Part shown: piece after piece, positions 62,884 through 64,000 of the stretch
Layout: each line of letters starts with the position of its first letter
Position numbering within the stretch: the stretch's first letter is position 1
DNA from: Polaribacter dokdonensis
GTDB taxonomy: Bacteria > Bacteroidota > Bacteroidia > Flavobacteriales > Flavobacteriaceae
Assembly: GCF_024362345.1 (NCBI RefSeq)
Contig: NZ_CP101505.1
Coordinates: forward strand, 2,253,501-2,317,500
Length of the DNA stretch: 64,000 nt
Direction: 5' to 3'
Program-made: the position numbers and the translations under genes
Notes under the pieces: generated by a model
Seen by the model: only the letters and a program-made list of their open reading frames with translations
Told to the model about the DNA's origin: nothing
The model's database searches: none

Positions 62884-62913
62884 TTGCATACTACAAAATA
62901 AATATTATATTTG
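62884..62913 (+). promoter_or_regulatory. Promoter of the lyase gene (TTG-N19-TATATTTG)
   Basis: TTG at 62884-62886 and TATATTTG at 62906-62913 are separated by exactly 19 bp, a full-consensus Bacteroidota promoter. Leader about 30 nt. Confidence 0.8.
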
Positions 62914-62935
62914 GTAAACCAAACTGGTCAACCAA
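62911..62935. promoter_or_regulatory. Two tandem TGGTNNACCA operator-like palindromes over the lyase transcription start
   Basis: TTGGTAAACCAA (62911-62922) and TGGTCAACCA (62925-62934), centres 13 bp apart, cover the end of the -7 element and the likely transcription start. TGGTNNACCA-type sites are bound by FadR-subfamily GntR repressors, which often control alginate-use genes. This suggests a repressor blocking the promoter; the regulator identity is inference. Confidence 0.55.
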
Positions 62936-62947
62936 TTTATTTTATTT

Positions 62948-64000
62948 ATGAAACAGTTCTTTAAAATCTTCATTATATTTTTAGTGATTACTTCTTGTGA
63001 TGAGAAAAAATCTAATATTATAGTTAGTTCAACTTCAGAATTAACAGATGCACTTAGCAAAGCTGTAAAAGGTGATAATATTGTTCTTAAAAACGGAACA
63101 TATAAAGACGTAAACATAAAGTTTGTTGGAGAAGGAACAGAAGATGCCCCTATAACTTTAAGTGCAGAAACTGCAGGAGAAGTTTTTATAGAAGGAGAAT
63201 CTAGCCTGGAATTAAGTGGAAATTATTTGCAAGTAAGTGGTTTGTTTTTTAGAAATGGACATTCACCAAAAAAGAATGTAATCGCTTTCAGAACGAGTCC
63301 TAAAGATGTTGCAAATCATAGCTCAGTTACAAACTGTGTAATTCTAGATTTTAATAATTTAGAAAGAGACAAAGACAATCTTTGGGTTCAATTTTATGGT
63401 AAACACAATGAGTTAAGCAATTGTTATTTAGCAGGTAAAACCAATGGAGGACCAACTGTTAGAGTAGATTTAAAAGGAAATCAAAGTATAAGAAACTATC
63501 ATAAAATAGTAAATAATCATTTTGGACCAAGACCTAGAAAAGGTGGTGCAAGAGGAGAAACTATTCAGTTAGGTAGTAGTTTTACATCAATGTCACCTAG
63601 TAATACAACCATTGCAAATAATCTGTTTGAAGAATGTAATGGAGAGGTTGAAATTATATCAAGCAAGACCAACTTTAATATCATTAAAAATAATGTGTTC
63701 TATAAAAGTGAAGGTTCTGTAGTTACAAGACATGGAAATTATGTGTCTGTAGATGGTAATTATTTTATTGGTGATGGAGAAAATGAAAATTATGGAGGAA
63801 TTCGAATTATAAACACAGGTCATTGGGTAACCAACAACCTTTTCTACAAGATTAAAGGAAAGAATTTTAGAAGTCCGATTGCAATAATGAACGGAATTCC
63901 AAAATCTCCTTTAAACAGATACAACCAAGTAACAGACGTAGTTGTTGCTTATAATACATTTGTAGATTCAGATTCACCTTTTCAATTTGGAGTTGGTACT
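62948..64000 (+). CDS. Polysaccharide lyase family 6-like (alginate lyase/chondroitinase B) lipoprotein, 3' end outside window
   Basis: 351 codons are visible before the right edge. Lipoprotein signal with TSC (Cys17) then DEKKS. The mature part is a right-handed beta-helix of the PL6/chondroitinase-B type: ALSKAVKGDNIVLKNGTYKDV near residue 35-55, LSGNYLQVSGLFFRNG near 90-105, and the catalytic-region segments KTNGGPTVRVDLKG, RKGGARGETIQLGSS and NGEVEIISSKTNFNIIKNNVF with the Lys and Arg that act in PL6 enzymes. It probably starts an alginate-degradation locus beyond the window. It has a consensus promoter with operator-like repeats. Confidence 0.85.
   Translation, partial: MKQFFKIFIIFLVITSCDEKKSNIIVSSTSELTDALSKAVKGDNIVLKNGTYKDVNIKFVGEGTEDAPITLSAETAGEVFIEGESSLELSGNYLQVSGLFFRNGHSPKKNVIAFRTSPKDVANHSSVTNCVILDFNNLERDKDNLWVQFYGKHNELSNCYLAGKTNGGPTVRVDLKGNQSIRNYHKIVNNHFGPRPRKGGARGETIQLGSSFTSMSPSNTTIANNLFEECNGEVEIISSKTNFNIIKNNVFYKSEGSVVTRHGNYVSVDGNYFIGDGENENYGGIRIINTGHWVTNNLFYKIKGKNFRSPIAIMNGIPKSPLNRYNQVTDVVVAYNTFVDSDSPFQFGVGT

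Noticed and set aside
1..64000. tRNA, rRNA and CRISPR arrays
   Set aside because: No cloverleaf-like segment with TTCGA arm, no conserved rRNA blocks and no evenly spaced short repeats were seen by eye; a tRNAscan or CRISPR search was not possible.

Overview
This is a low-GC chromosomal window from a marine-type member of the family Flavobacteriaceae (phylum Bacteroidota), most like Polaribacter or a close relative. The evidence is the gliding genes gldD and gldE in a mutY-ssb-gldE-gldD block, a protein with a type IX secretion sorting domain, four-fold repeated use of TonB receptors with N-terminal carboxypeptidase-like domains, a short 287-residue primary sigma factor, promoters of the TTG-N19-TAnnTTTG type, and an alginate/chondroitin lyase-like gene at the right edge. 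Almost all of the window is ordinary chromosome. I see no rRNA, tRNA, CRISPR array, phage or transposase gene.

Left part (1-21.5 kb): two DoxX-like membrane genes that meet tail to tail, lspA, uvrC overlapping a patatin-type lipase with an outer-membrane barrel, and a PiT phosphate transporter divergent from a TonB receptor/surface lipoprotein pair. The shared intergenic region holds 11-bp-spaced TTAAC-type direct repeats resembling Pho boxes, so this looks like a phosphate locus. Then come a heavy-metal-associated lipoprotein, an EamA transporter, an M16 protease pair (one active, one lacking the zinc motif), L21 (with a C-terminal helix-hairpin-helix extension) and L27, and a HisKA_2 kinase with its LytTR response regulator.

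Middle (21.5-38.4 kb): waaA, two half-size YeeE/YedE sulfur transporters, and a long co-directional molybdenum cofactor operon (moaA, moeA, moaC, a MobB-remnant/MobA fusion, moeB) mixed with small membrane proteins and a membrane-bound MutS-like ATPase. It meets the gldD-gldE-ssb-mutY block head-on. HU, a 29-residue very basic protein and RNase G follow, with three hairpins in the RNase G leader.

Right part (38.4-64 kb): a nuclease/phosphatase divergent from a TonB receptor and a DUF5689 lipoprotein; mce; the ftsX-DUF3098-uppP-truB block; an amino-acid permease; the primary sigma factor with small upstream genes; a TonB receptor under a TPP riboswitch (thiamine uptake); a D15-like barrel protein; arfB, a NadR-type kinase, PnuC and a phosphopantetheinyl transferase; and ahcY.

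The most unusual structure is at 56.7-59.9 kb. The last 194 bp of ahcY occur twice as direct repeats, with only a T9SS-secreted leucine-rich-repeat gene between them. The second copy has just two silent changes and a different stop codon and keeps its own terminator. This looks like a single-gene cargo insertion that replaced the 3' end of ahcY and left the old end behind. The window closes with a PepSY membrane protein, an SLC13 transporter and the start of a PL6-like lyase preceded by a near-perfect promoter and two tandem TGGTNNACCA operator-like sites.
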